Shown one piece after another: positions 1 through 11,678 of a stretch of DNA of 64,000 bases; the first letter of the stretch is position 1; each line of letters opens with the position of its first letter. Source of the stretch: Proales similis (lineage: Eukaryota > Rotifera > Eurotatoria > Ploima > Proalidae); assembly GCA_019059635.1 (NCBI GenBank), contig JAGVRJ010000001.1:744001-808000 (forward strand). Direction: 5' to 3'. The position numbers were made by a program, and so were the translations under genes. Under the pieces are notes generated by a model. That model did not search any database, was not told the DNA's origin, and saw nothing but the letters and a program-made list of their open reading frames with translations.

Positions 1-1446
1 GCTATCGAAAGAAAGTAAGCAAGATTTAAATGTCTCATTGTTTAGCTCGTACATAACCATTCCGATCGATGTTAGTATTTCAGGCGATCTGAAAATGAAA
101 GTGAAAATGCCATTCAAAATGATGATTTTGGTTATTTTTGACTCGGCTGCCTCCTTTCGGCATTTTTTCTTGCTTCTTTGTCTGAGGAAGAGTAAAAGAC
201 GCCAATCGATTGAAATGTTTATGAGATTGGGAATCACATTTACCAATAGCATATTAAGGAAATTGATGAGTTTCAAAAACCAAGAGGCTTCGAAAGGCGC
301 TGTATTGCTTCCTACAAGACGATAGTAAATACCCTCTTCTAGAGCATTTAAAGTTAATCGCCCATTTACCCAAAGTTTGATCAGACTTATTATTAAACAA
401 CCTATCAGAGTGATACCAAGCACTCTCTTTGGCTTCCATTTTCTCAACCGTTCCAACTTTTCAAGATTGGCTCCGTATCGATAGAGCACAAACATACAAT
501 TTGTTACGTTGCTCATCAGACGCATCGCGTTGCTCAAGTAGCTCTCCACGAAAAGATAGTAATATTGAGAGAAGCGAGTGAAATAGAAGGGCGTGCAGTA
601 GACACCGTTGTATTCAATACAACTAGTAATGGGTCCAAAAGCGAATAGGATCGATAGAATGAGATTAAATACTGAGTTGAGAATGACATAGTCCCACATG
701 CGGCGGTTCTTGTCGGCCAGCTTGCCCTTGCGGTATTGAGGAGAGCGTTTGATTGATCTGAAAGTCAAAATGACGAGAAGATTGGCCACAAAAGCCAACA
801 CGTTAATTACAGGACCGAAGATGACTGAAAATAGGTATTCAACATATTTGGTGCTCAGAACCATACTGTAGATGGGCGGATCACCATAGGGTTTGATCTC
901 ATCGAATTCACAGTTGGTTGCCATCTGTGAAAAGTTGCATGTCTTCTGCATCTCATTTCTTCGTCGGGAGCATTCGTCTTCGATATCATTGGGGTCGCCA
1001 TATTCAAAACTTTCTGATCGTTCGTATAAGTTCTCTAGCATCCAAAAGAGCATACAATCACAACTCTTGGACGCTTTTTCCTCCAAGCCAGATTTCTTGA
1101 ACTTGACATTCAAGCCCCTGGCATGTAGTTGATAGAATAAGCAAAAGTTCTCATCTCTCAGCATGTAATCTTTTTCGTCCAAATCAGATAAGTAGTTGCT
1201 TCCGTAAAAGCCTTCGAAAGAAGCAGCTGTCGCAACGAGGTCCATCTGAATACTTAAAGTTCCATTAGCTGGTCGGCGGTTAGCGAAGTCGAGCCAGTTG
1301 GGATTATTATGCCAAAAGAAATTGGTCTTGATGATATTTGTCCGTATGGTAAGCAAACCAAGCCCAATAAGACAGTCCGCTTCGAACGAACGAACCCAGC
1401 CAATGAGCGTTAGGTTTTCAAATGTTTGGGATGTGAAATTTATTTC
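1..1446 (-). CDS. 7-transmembrane receptor-like protein, partial at both ends
   Basis: An uninterrupted minus-strand reading frame runs from a GAG acceptor at about 1446 down to base 1 and leaves the window. The frame at 1503 holds a TAA, so at least one upstream exon carrying the start codon is missing from my model. The first ~150 residues look extracellular, with several cysteines (for example the CDCMLFW and CNFSQMATNC segments) and N-glycosylation sites. Hydrophobic helices follow: a first helix around INVLAFVANLLVILTF, then an NSVFNLILSILFAFGP helix followed by C-x7-C, and further helices towards the edge. This pattern resembles diverged family-A-type receptors that are expanded in some small invertebrates; the ligand is unknown. 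The gene looks richer in GC than its neighbours. I am confident it is a coding exon and only moderately confident of the receptor assignment. Confidence 0.6.
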
Positions 1447-2269
1447 TCCCCAATTCCATAAAATATGTAAGTTGCCGTGTGAAGTTTTCGAGAGAAAAGA
1501 TTTTTATTTATCTTTTTTGAAGAATCAGCTGTTAATATTTATTAAACTTTTCATCAAAAATTCTGATCGCTTTAATTTTTTATGAGGCAATTTTTTGGTT
1601 ATTTTCGGCTTGAGTTTTGTGGCTTTCAGAAAACACGTCTTAAATTTTCAATAATTGGATAAAGCAAGGATAGCGTTTAAATTTGCTTTTTAGAAGCAAT
1701 TAGCCCATGGTAGTAAAAGCATCAAAATCCAGAATCGTTAAGAATGATCTGAACCTCCTAAAACAAAAAGGAATGATTTTCTCTTCCATTTGAAGAATAA
1801 ATCAAACTGATCGTTTAGCGTTTTGAATGATGTCAATTTGATTGAGATATATCAAGTACCAAAATTAGCCTATCTACAGACTGGGGGCTTCTTGTTAGGC
1901 GGATTCCATTTAATATTTCGCAAGACTTCTTTTTTAGGCAGGATATGTACTGTTTCAAGTTTCTAGATCACCTGTTGGACATTTCTACCAAGCAAGCTTC
2001 AAACGGTTCAGATCATATCTGTGAAAACGAAGCCAATCAATCATGCATTCTAGCGGAAAATAACAAGCCTAATGAATCTCTCTCGCCTGAAAAGTCCATC
2101 CAGAAAGATAAGCTTCCTGGGAAAAGAGATGCAGATTAAAGAATGTTTCCGAGACCTGATCTTGCTTCGGGCGATTCTAGAGAAAATCAAATGCAACTGT
2201 TGTACAGCTTTATCACCAAATCTTTCTCAGCTAAAGAAGTTTAGAAATTTGAATAAGGAACATCAAAAA
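1447..2269. other. Intergenic stretch, no gene assigned
   Basis: About 820 bases lie between the receptor exon (-) and the zinc-finger gene (-). The region must hold the missing 5' exon or exons of the receptor, but none could be chosen with confidence. A plus-strand open segment at 1945-2139 (64 codons, preceded by a TTTTTTAG-like acceptor) is the only other candidate. It has no recognisable motif. Confidence 0.4.
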
Positions 2270-3263
2270 TCAATACTGAAAAATAATTCGGGTCATGGGT
2301 GTAGGATTGGTTGGAAGCGCAAAACGAGTTGGAAAATTAGAAACGGCGAATCTGGATTGATAGATACAGGGGAAAAAAGGGGTAGGTGAGCTTTTGACTG
2401 GATGATACCAGTTTTGTCCTAAACGATCTTTTTTAAGCTTTTTCCTATTCGCAAGAGGCAAAAAGAACGGTTGATTTTGTTTAATTGAACCATTGTTCCA
2501 ATAATTGCCGTTGGTCCATTCACTAAGGAAAAAACTTGGTTGCTGATGAAAAGTCAAATGTGTTCCTAGATGATTCATTGAATACGGGCAATCCTTCAAT
2601 GGCATTGAAAGAAAATATTGACTTGGAGGCCATTTGATTGATGCGGTTGAATCAAGTTTGAAATAGTATCTAGGTTCAGAATTTCGCCATAAACAATTGT
2701 ATTGTTGAGTTTGAGACAAAGTTTGATCAGGCAAGTCTTTGTGGAAAATTATTTTCTTTCTTCGGTTTGGATTTTGAAGACTCGGAGGAATGAAACCTGG
2801 AATTTCATTTAAATGGTGTTCATAATGCTTTGCGCCCTTGACATGCTATTCTGTCATTAATTTTGAAAATCAATCCAGATTATTAGCATTTAGCGGTTAC
2901 CATTACTAATTGAATCTGGCCAGTCATATAAGCATTGCAATACGAACAATAAAAACCGAACTTTTCAAACTTTCCTTTTCTTTTCTCCTCAGGCATCAGA
3001 TAAGCTTTAGCATCGATTCCGTGACTTTTTGCGAGAAGGTAATCACTTTCAGTTCCACTTGTTGCTACGCGACTCTCAGTTTTCTCAGAATTATTTGAAA
3101 AGACTGAGAAGCTGTGCTTTTGGCTCATCAAATGTACTTCCAATTGAGAGCTGCTATTACAGTATACTTGACATGGCTTACAAAACCATTGGTTGTTTTT
3201 TAAGCGATTGATTTTTAGCTTATCAGCGTTTACTTCTTCTTTCAGTTTATCGTCGTTACCCAT
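2270..3263 (-). CDS. Matrin/U1-type (zf-met) C2H2 zinc-finger protein, two exons
   Basis: Exons are 3263-2901 and 2845-2270, giving 312 residues. The intron (2846-2900, 55 nt) interrupts the second zinc finger, and splicing rebuilds it exactly. The first finger reads C-x2-C-x12-H-x5-H (FCKPC...HLMSQKH). The second is FYCSYC from exon 1 joined to HVKGAKH from exon 2, again with x12 and x5 spacing. The long x5 His-His spacing is typical of U1-type/zf-met fingers, which bind double-stranded RNA or act in RNA processing (ZNF385, ZNF346, ZMAT families). I cannot say which of these is the orthologue. The C-terminal ~150 residues are low in recognisable features. The start is an ATG in a CAACATGGGT context. 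It is divergent to SLC30A5, with about 630 bp between starts. Confidence 0.75.
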
Positions 3264-3889
3264 GTTGCAAGTTTTAATCTGGCATTTAGCATGGTAAGCT
3301 TATTTATAGCCGAGCCAGGCAAAAATGCACATGGAAGATTTCGTCACATAGCCTATTCATTTCTTTGTTCTTAGTCCTTGAATTATTGAATAAATTGAAA
3401 AATACACCATCCACATAAATTTTGATTGGCCCAAGCGTAGGCTCAAACATTTCAAATGAGATCTATAAAGCATGCGAGTTAGAAATGACTATACACCCAC
3501 GCAAATTGTGTTTATTGGCTGTATTCTAACATTTGATTATTTGTTGCGGTTTTACTGCAACTTCAAATAACCGTCTCACATATAATAAGAGCACAAGCGA
3601 AATTTGAAGTTTTTTTCTAAATTTCTTCAATTATTACTGCATAATTTACGCAATAGAAAAGGATTGGAGAAAACACTTGAGCAGAATTTAATTCAGAAAT
3701 AATTCATCACATGCATATCACGTATTTACGCATAAAAACACATCAAAAAAGAAGAACGTGGATTAAATTTGAGGTTGGAGGAAAATTCCTTCGAGTGATA
3801 AAACTGCGCCCGTGTTATTTTCTTGCCGACTAATCAAAGAAGCGTGCTGGGACAGAACTAAAAAGAAGTTTTTAAAATTCTGTTTTAAA
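3264..3889. promoter_or_regulatory. Divergent intergenic region between zinc-finger gene and SLC30A5
   Basis: These 626 bases separate two divergently transcribed genes and must contain both promoters. I see AT-rich runs but no motif that I would name. An in-frame GTG-initiated extension of the SLC30A5 frame starts at 3812, but the first ATG is at 3890. Confidence 0.4.
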
Positions 3890-6432
3890 ATGAGAGAATA
3901 CATTCAAAACACCAGAAAAGAAGCATCATATTCGAGTAATATACCAAAGTATTTGGTCATTCTATTTTTAGCCAAATTACTCAAGACTATCGGCTACTAT
4001 GTTCTTTATGACTTGTTGAAGCATATCAATATGGTTCAACTGCTATTCTTGTCTCAATTAATGGCTTCATTGTTTTTCCTCTTACTTCAGCGTCCATTTT
4101 CAAGTGAAAGAAGCAACACGGGAAATGGGAAAACATATCACTTTCGATTAGCCGGATATAGTTTATTTCAAGTTCTTATTTACCTATTGCTTTTAAATGG
4201 TCTTAATCAATCTGGTCCGCTGAGAACAATACTAATATTTGAACATTCAGATATGGCCATTTTATGGGCCCTCAAATCAGTATTGCTTGCTCAGACATGT
4301 CCGGCCAGAAACCGTGGTATTTTCTTTATGTTATTTTCAATCCTTACATTGTTTGCTTTTGATCACGATGACTTTTCGGTAAGAATATTGTTGAGGTGTC
4401 AGTATCCATTCGATTTATTTTAAAATTTATGAAGAAAAAGGAAAATCTTGAAGGGAAATCTCATGGAATATTCGCCTATCTCTTTAGTAAAATGATATCA
4501 ATTTTGAATCTCTCAGACCATAAAGGAGCAATTATTCTACTGGTGATTGCACTTTCTTTACAAAATATGCTCAACCAGAGCGTGTTAAAACGAAATCTCA
4601 TCACTGAGCTTGGAGGTGCTAAACGATTCAAAGCATTGAGTTTATTTTATGCAAATATATTATTGGCTCCTTGGGTTTTAATCAGAACATTCTTTTGGGT
4701 AATTGTCTTTCATCTAAAGTTTTGATAGATTATCTATAATTTTGATTATTAAAAGGCCGATGCTGAGGTTGACCCAAACCAATTGTCTGAAAATACCGGC
4801 TATGCGTGGTTATACTATGGAATTTGGATTATATTCACATCAATATCTTTTTTTGTTTTTGACTTTTACATACATTCAACAATTACCACCAGAATTGAAC
4901 CAGCTATAGCATCAAGATTCGGAGCTATATTCATGGCTTCAATTGCACTCATAATAGGTTATTTCAGGAATCATCTTCTGATCGCTTCAGGCGTTGTATT
5001 GTCTCAAGATTCATTTGAAGAAAAGCATAGCGTTTCTTACGGGGCTTTCATTAGTTATGTATTCTTTGTGACAGGTAATAGGATCTTTTTGTAAGATATG
5101 CACCATCTTTGTCTTTAACAACACACGTTCTCGTTCTTAGGAACACTCATTCTTACAAAACCAATCGTTAAGCAACGCGGAAGTTTCATAGGCTATTCAT
5201 CGATTGGAAGTCCAATTTACACTGTGTCAAGCGATTCTCTCAAGCCATGGACTTCATCAGTGAGTCAGCTTTTACTAGCTGTATTTCAAGACGCCATGAA
5301 GAGTCGGGATTCAAGACGAATATTTTACTTCTTGTCTATTAATTTATCCTTTACTTTTGTCGAGCTGATATATGGTGGATTGTCCAATAGCCTTGGGTTG
5401 ATATCAGATGGAATTCATATGCTTTTTGACTGTTCGGCTTTACTGATAGGATTATTTGCATCTGTGGCTAGTAAATGGAAACCCAACAAAACTTTTTCGT
5501 TTGGTTATTCTGGCATTGAGATCCTATCAGGCTTCATGAACGCTCTTTTTTTGGTGATCATTTCCGTATTTGTATTAATTGAAGCAATCGTGCGTCTATT
5601 TGAACCCCCAGAAATTAAGGGATCTCAACTACTCTATGTTTCTTTGACCGGACTTCTTGTTAATATATTCGGAATATTTACTTTCAGTCATGCTCATGTG
5701 CACCGAAGTATATCTGATGGTACTGGCTCGCACTCATTTTCATCCAAGTTCCCTGAAACATCTCATCCTCATTCACACTCTCATTCAAATTCTTGTCGTT
5801 CTTATAGTAATTCGCAAAATGAGAACATCAGAGGAGTATTTTTACATATTCTCGCAGACACTTTAGGAAGCGTGGGTGTAATTTTGTCATCTTTTCTAAT
5901 TCAGAAGTTTGGCTGGTATATTGCTGACCCTGTTTGTTCAATATGTATAGCAGTAGTCATTTTTATTAGTGCAATTCCTCTCATCAAACATTCTTCGTCG
6001 ATTTTACTGCTACAGAAACCAAATATAGAGGCAAAAAATCTTAGGTTACTTCTTGAAAGGGTAAAATATTTTTATGCATGTTTTAATTTATTTTTCAAAT
6101 TTAATTTTCTATAGATTCTTAAGATCGAAGGAGTACAGTCGTATCGTGATGACAACTTGTGGAAACTATCTTCTTCAAATCTTGTTTCTACTATTCACGT
6201 TCAGCTTAACTCAAATTCGTACGAGCAATTGATAGCTTCTCAAATACACGCTATTTTGAAGGAGATGAAACTGAGTCACTTGACTGTTCAGCTAGAAAAG
6301 GAATCTTTCTTTCAACACCTTTCCGCACTTGGAGCAGAATATGGACAAATTAACAATTCAAATCTAACATTTCGAACTGTTGGCTATTCAAGAGAAAATC
6401 TGGAAATATTAAACGGAGAAAAATTTGTCTAA
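3890..6432 (+). CDS. SLC30A5: Zinc transporter ZnT5 orthologue
   Basis: Exons are 3890-4378, 4435-4698, 4756-5074, 5141-6060 and 6115-6432, giving 769 residues; human ZnT5 has 765. The long N-terminal multi-helix region unique to ZnT5 is present (SGPLRTILIFEHSD, LSDHKGA, ELGGAKR), followed by the cation diffusion facilitator domain. The intramembrane zinc site pairs are HMLFD (H450, D454) and HILAD (H593, D597). A His-rich loop (HPHSHSHS) lies between helices, and the cytoplasmic domain ends the protein. In animals ZnT5 pairs with ZnT6 to load zinc into early secretory pathway enzymes such as alkaline phosphatases. The start ATG at 3890 is chosen because the upstream frame opens only with GTG. 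The orthology is secure. Confidence 0.95.
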
Positions 6433-6638
6433 TCTATTTTCTCTATAAAAAATGATCATAAATTTTTTTTAAAAGTATTTATTGATAATTTTATTTTTGC
6501 AAATGTCGATAATCGATCTGGCTTAGCTTTAAGGTCTAAGTTGAAGAAAGTTTTGACAATCCGGATGCAAGAAAGCTTATTTAATTTAAATACGCACTGA
6601 AAAATCGGTCAAAGCAAAATGAGATATTTGATTTAAAA

Positions 6639-8427
6639 ATGAAGTTAGAAAAGGCTCGAATTTTAAGATGGATCAATAATTTTTTTGCCATCTTGATGTT
6701 TGCCATAGTTTGCTTGAATATTGAACAAATATTTCATAATAGTTACATATTTCGCGCAAGCAATTTGATAATTGATGGAATTAAGTGTCATTATTGCCGG
6801 TTTGAAGCCCTCAAAGCCATCAATAGGTTGAACAGTAAGTGCTTTTTAAAATTTTATAGCATTCATGTTCATGTTTAACCATTAAAAGTTTACGGCGCTA
6901 TGATTGCAGCTTCTCTGAGTTTTTGCTGTGTCATCTGTTCATTTAAGACCAAGCTACTTTACCGAAATCGCAATAAATTTTTTCTGGTAATATAATTTCC
7001 AAAAGATTATCACAAAACGATTTAATATTTAGTTTAAGTCGAGTGCTCTAAGTGTTTCTGGAGGTATTGCCTATCTCACACTTGGGATGCTGGCTCTAAC
7101 TGTAATTATCTTGTGAAATTTCCGTTCTTACTCGCTTTAACATACTTCTAAAAGCCAATACCATGCTCACTTGTGCAACAGCCTGAAACTTGCAATTTCG
7201 ATTATAACTATAATATCTACTGGAGGATTATACCTTATAGTGTAGCTATGATTCTTTCCTTGCCGATCGTAAGAATTAAAAAAATCCATTTTAATTTCAA
7301 TTTCAACCAAAAAGTAATAAAATATTTATATTAAGATTATTTATCGGAACCTTACAATTTTCCTGATCACATTGTTACAAAGGCGCGAGAGGAGGATTAA
7401 AAAACTTTGCACTCGTTTTTTAGATAGCAAGCTGGAGCCAAAGAGAAAATTTGAAAAGTTAAGAAACGAGGGCGAATATTTTAATTTGCATTTGAATGCC
7501 TCTGTCCATCCTGATTACCGAGAGCGCCCCGTAGATTGTCCCAACTTAGCTGAAAAAGAATGTTCCGATTCTTCTCCGCCAGTTACGCCTGATAAGCTTC
7601 AAGAAAAAATTTGCACATGGACACCTCGACAACCAGATGAAATTTTCTCCTCAGCTTTGAAACGAACATCTCTGTCAACTATTACGGAAGAAAAGACGAT
7701 TGCATCACTGACTCAAGTGACATTTGAAGCCCCAGCTTCAAACAGTGTTGAGTTTATTAATCAAATTGTTGATGAAATCAATGAAAGAGTGAAACTGCTT
7801 ACTAATTTTGCCAGTGTTTTTCAGCCTTCATCAAAGCAAGGAAATTTTATGCGGAAAATTCCTCTACGTCTAACATCGCCAAGCAAGGAAAAAAGAACAA
7901 GTTCGCCTGAAATAAGCTTTTTTTCGCCCAGCTCGTCAAGATTCAGTAGCCCGGTTAAGCAAATAGTTACCCCAAGAAACAGCTTTATATTTAACCGTGA
8001 TATTCCAATATGTACAAATCAGACAGACTATAACTGGTTTGCTAAACAATACCGATTTGTTAAGCGCTTAAAGAACAGAATTGAAAACCATCAAGGCATA
8101 AGGCTCTCTAGTCGTGCTAAAAACTGGTATTTTAATCTGTACAGTAAAAGTTCTCCCACCCATACTGAAGTTTCAAAGATACAATCAAGCAAACGTCAGA
8201 CTATGTCATTTGAATGGGTTAGTACTATCGAGTCAAAGCCAGACCTTATAGCTAAGAGTATTCATTTTGCTGATCATGAAGAAAGATTTAATATTCAACC
8301 AAAAATTGAATCCAAAAATACCTCCTATGAGCTTGTAGATTCAGGGAATCGAAGTAGCTCAACGGGAAATGGCTTGCCACCAACATCTATTCTGGTTCAA
8401 AGTGAAATCCAACCGGTTTTTTTCTAA
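6639..8427 (+). CDS. Unknown multi-pass membrane protein with Ser-rich cytoplasmic tail
   Basis: Exons are 6639-6834, 6889-6986, 7033-7101, 7155-7268 and 7336-8427, giving 522 residues. Helices are seen near residues 10-30 (FFAILMFAIVCLNI), 68-85 (AMIAASLSFCCVICSF), 100-122 (SGGIAYLTLGMLALT) and 145-175 (SVAMILSLPI joined to NLTIFLITLL). A cysteine-containing loop (PCSLVQQPETCNF) lies before the last helix. The remaining ~340 residues start with a basic cluster (RRERRIKK) and contain many S/T-P sites (SPSKEK, SSPEISFFSP, FSSPVK). I do not recognise the family. It starts 207 bp after SLC30A5 on the same strand and converges on WDTC1. Confidence 0.7.
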
Positions 8428-8615
8428 ATCTTTTTCAACCTGGTTCCTAAACTAAAATTTTCAAAATTTTAATGTGATTTATGTCTGAATCGAATTTTAA
8501 ACTCCCTTAAATCTAGATATTTCCTCTGATAAATTAGTTCCATAAAAAAGAAATTAATTTTTGCATTAGCAGTTATTCAAACACTAAAATTTATTAAAAA
8601 TGTGTGGAAAATATA

Positions 8616-8621
8616 AATAAA
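8616..8621 (+). terminator. Polyadenylation signal AATAAA for the membrane-protein gene
   Basis: This canonical hexamer lies 189 nt after the stop at 8427. A second copy at about 8632-8637 lies close to the WDTC1 3' end, so the two convergent transcripts probably overlap. Confidence 0.5.
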
Positions 8622-8642
8622 TATCGATTACGAATAAAGAGT

Positions 8643-8648
8643 TTTATT
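8643..8648 (-). terminator. Polyadenylation signal for WDTC1
   Basis: TTTATT on the plus strand reads AATAAA on the minus strand and starts 8 nt after the WDTC1 stop codon (8658-8656), so the 3' UTR is extremely short. Confidence 0.55.
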
Positions 8649-8655
8649 TGTTTGA

Positions 8656-11242
8656 TTACGACGGACGACAACCGATACTTTGTCCAGAATCAAGATGATC
8701 CTGATCATCTGTTTTAAAAAAGAAAATATTAACCAAATAAAACTTAATTCAGTATGGAATAAATTAGTACCATCTATGTTTTGATTTAAATTCAGGAAGA
8801 GATACTCAAAAGGATGAGAATGCATTTGAGTTTGGTTAGTTTCCATGGCAGATTTGAGATCCAATACTCGAACATTTTTCGATTCAGTTTCATCAGAGCT
8901 GAACTCCCAAATTTTTACGTCTGAATCAATGCCACTTGTTGCAATCATACTTGTGATTGGGTGTGTTTGAATACAATTCACTATCGATTCGTCGCCTTTG
9001 TAGACCCTCACTACGTTTGTTGTGTTTTTGTTCCATATGAAAAAAGATCCATCATCTGAGCCTGCGGCAATATATGATTCTCCAATAAAACAAGCCTCTT
9101 TAATGTCTGTTGCCACATTACAATGGCCACAATAGCGTTTCTTAAAGTCTAGCGCATTCATTCTGGCCTGATGGTAATTGTACTTTTGTTCCGAATGCTC
9201 ATTAGAAAAGCGGCCTCTTTTGGTTCCATTGTTAAAAGATTTATCTTCTTTCACCAACTGACTGCTCTCTGATTCATCACAAGTTACGTTTGGCATCCCA
9301 ACCTCCTTGTTTTTTTCTCTCAGTTCGTTTTCTAACTGCTTTTCAATCTCAGCCATTAGCGTTTCGCAAGCGGTACTTTGAGCATAACTAGGATAACGCG
9401 AACAAAAGAGGTCTAAGCATTCTTTTGCTTCTTGGCTGAATTTAAGATCGCTCAAACATCTAGATAGGCGAAAGTGAGACTTCATATTTCCTTTATCAAT
9501 ACTTAAGGCTTGATAACAGTCGAGCAAAGCTTGATAAGTATCTCCTTCCCTTATTAGCGAATATAAAAGCTGAGACACCAGATTTTAATGACGCTTAAAC
9601 TTACCAACTTCTTTTAAGTAATGCAGCCGCCCTGTTTGCAAGCAAAAGCGATGAATCTGGCGAGATTTCAAGAGCAAGATTGTAAAAATCGATGGCTTCG
9701 ATAAAGTTTTTTTCTTCAAACTTCTTATTTGCTAAGATTTTATATTTCTCTGCTGAATTCTTCAGTTTATCTTTTTTTAGAGGTTGTTCTATGTAACTAT
9801 GACCGCTCAGCTCGGCTGCAAATATAGAACGATATGAATCGTACTTATATCTTTGCTTGCATTCTTTCAAGTCAAAAAGGTATAACTGCTCGCCACCAAG
9901 ATTAACAAGCAACTCAGATCCATCGTTGCTAAATGAAAGAAATGTAACTGTAAGGGTTCGCATCTTTTTACGATACTCGAGAATCTTTCCGGGAAGGTGC
10001 CCTATAATCAGGATTAGTAGATGAGCTAAATTTTTATTCCTTTGAGTCAGCTCACCTGGAGAATAGTAAGTAACTGGTGATCTTGTTTCATTTTGATTCT
10101 GAAAGGAAAATTCAAATATTGATCTAGAAATTAAGTTTATATGGGTTAAGACTTTCATCTATTGAATTTAAAATGAATCATGTTTGAGAAACTGGAGACT
10201 GCAGCTGATATTTGTGAAATCTATTCAGCTTCAGCACTATGGTGCTCGTTTAAATCTTGCTATTATATTGACGAAATAATTCATCAAGACATCTGGTCTG
10301 ATTGCCAATTTGGAAGTAAAAAACTTGCTTCCAATATAGCAAACTTGCGATTTATCACAAAAACCATTTGGTGCCAGGCGTAAGCCAAGCAAGGTTAGAC
10401 CACGTCTAAATAGCGTTCTTAAATGAATTTACATACTTTTCATTGGAAGTAACCTCGTTTCTAGTTGTGACGGTTCGAGCTCTTATCATTCGACGATCAT
10501 AGATCCGAGCGAGAGGATCATTAGTTCCAATTGCTATTAGATGGCTATTTGTCGGATTTAATGTTATACATTTTACTTCTGTGTAGTGAGAGATTTTAGG
10601 CTCTTGATTGGAAAAGTCAATCAAGACTTCTGAAGATCTGTTCGAACGAATATCATGCTCCATAACAAAACCGTCTTCACCACCACTCCAAAACATGAAA
10701 GGTGAATTGCGAGAAGTAGCGAGTCTCTTAACTCTATTCGTGTGTAGATGAATATTTCTCAACTCTGTTTGGTGATTTATATCATAGATATAAATATTGC
10801 GATCGGCAGCAGCACTAGCTATTACACTATCTGAAGTATTTGGGATGAAATTCACGCCAAATATGTTGCCATTATGTCTTGTACGCATTTTAAGAATTTT
10901 TTGTTGCTTTAATGCGTCCCAAATGATGATGTGGAAATCATCTGATCCACTGGCTAGCATAGAGCCCGTGAAGTTAAAATCTAGACAGTTTACGCATCCA
11001 TCATGTCCCTTGAGTACCGGTTTGATTTTAGATAAATCTTCAATTAAATCAAAAGCTTAAATCTAACCTTTAATTCACTGCAAAGTTTAAGATTTTCCAC
11101 AATCGTTTCCGAAAACTGATATTGACGACGAAAAAGAATTCCTTTTTCACCCCACTAAAAAAATAAGTTAAGCGACTATATGTTGAACATAAGCGATCCC
11201 TACCGCAATTTCGCGCTCAATCAAATCCGGAACTACAGACAT
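8656..11242 (-). CDS. WDTC1: WD40 and TPR protein WDTC1 (CUL4-DDB1 adaptor) orthologue
   Basis: Exons are 11242-11204, 11154-11079, 11037-10433, 10098-10056, 10001-9605, 9549-8771 and 8708-8656, giving 663 residues; human WDTC1 has 677. The order is N-terminal WD40 blades (GHDGCVNC, ASGSDDFH, HTNRVKR), a central blade (GSELLVNLGGEQLYLFDL), a TPR segment (NRAAALLKRSWEGDTYQALLDC across an exon junction), the signature RYCGHCN and SGSDDGSFFIW, and the conserved C-terminus GCRPS. The protein is a substrate receptor for CUL4-DDB1 ubiquitin ligase and restrains fat storage in animals (known as adipose in flies). Two oddities are a 41-nt intron (11038-11078) and one intron of 334 nt (10099-10432), long for this locus. 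Orthology is secure; the short exon boundaries are slightly less so. Confidence 0.93.
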
Positions 11243-11678
11243 TTTAAAAAAAAAGGGCTTGAGAGATAGAACACATAAAATATTGTAATTTGGCTGGGTA
11301 AACACGCATCATGGCTGTCTTTAAAAAGTATGATTCTTTAAGAGCAAAACTTTCGGTCACATCGTTTCAGTTTCAAATAATTTAATTATTGCTTAGGAAG
11401 CAACGATACTTTTTATAGCTATGGCTTCTTAACTCGTGGACGTAACAACAATGACCTCCCCTGCGAGGGAACCTAGATAAATTAATTCAAAGCTTAAATA
11501 TGACTAATATTCAATTATTTGGTTCCCCGAAGAGTTTAACATTTAGTTCGGCTTGTTGAGCACGTGCTAAAATATCGTAGGATTTATTATTTTCGAACTG
11601 AGATTGTAAAAGTAACTTTATTATTTTGGCATAGAGCTTGGAAGTTTATTGGATTCTGAGATAACTTCAAGTGAGTTA
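11243..11678. promoter_or_regulatory. WDTC1 upstream region and ZFAND1 3' flank
   Basis: These 436 bases lie between two minus-strand genes. TTTATT at 11617-11622 (AATAAA on the minus strand) sits 57 nt beyond the ZFAND1 stop. The remainder should contain the WDTC1 promoter. No named element was recognised. Confidence 0.4.

Noticed and set aside
1945-2139. 64-codon plus-strand frame after a TTTTTTAG-like acceptor
   Set aside because: No domain, no supported flanking exons, and nearby plus-strand frames are antisense to the zinc-finger gene.
3812-3889. Upstream extension of SLC30A5 from 3812
   Set aside because: The extension begins with GTG; the first ATG in frame is at 3890 and gives a length matching human ZnT5.
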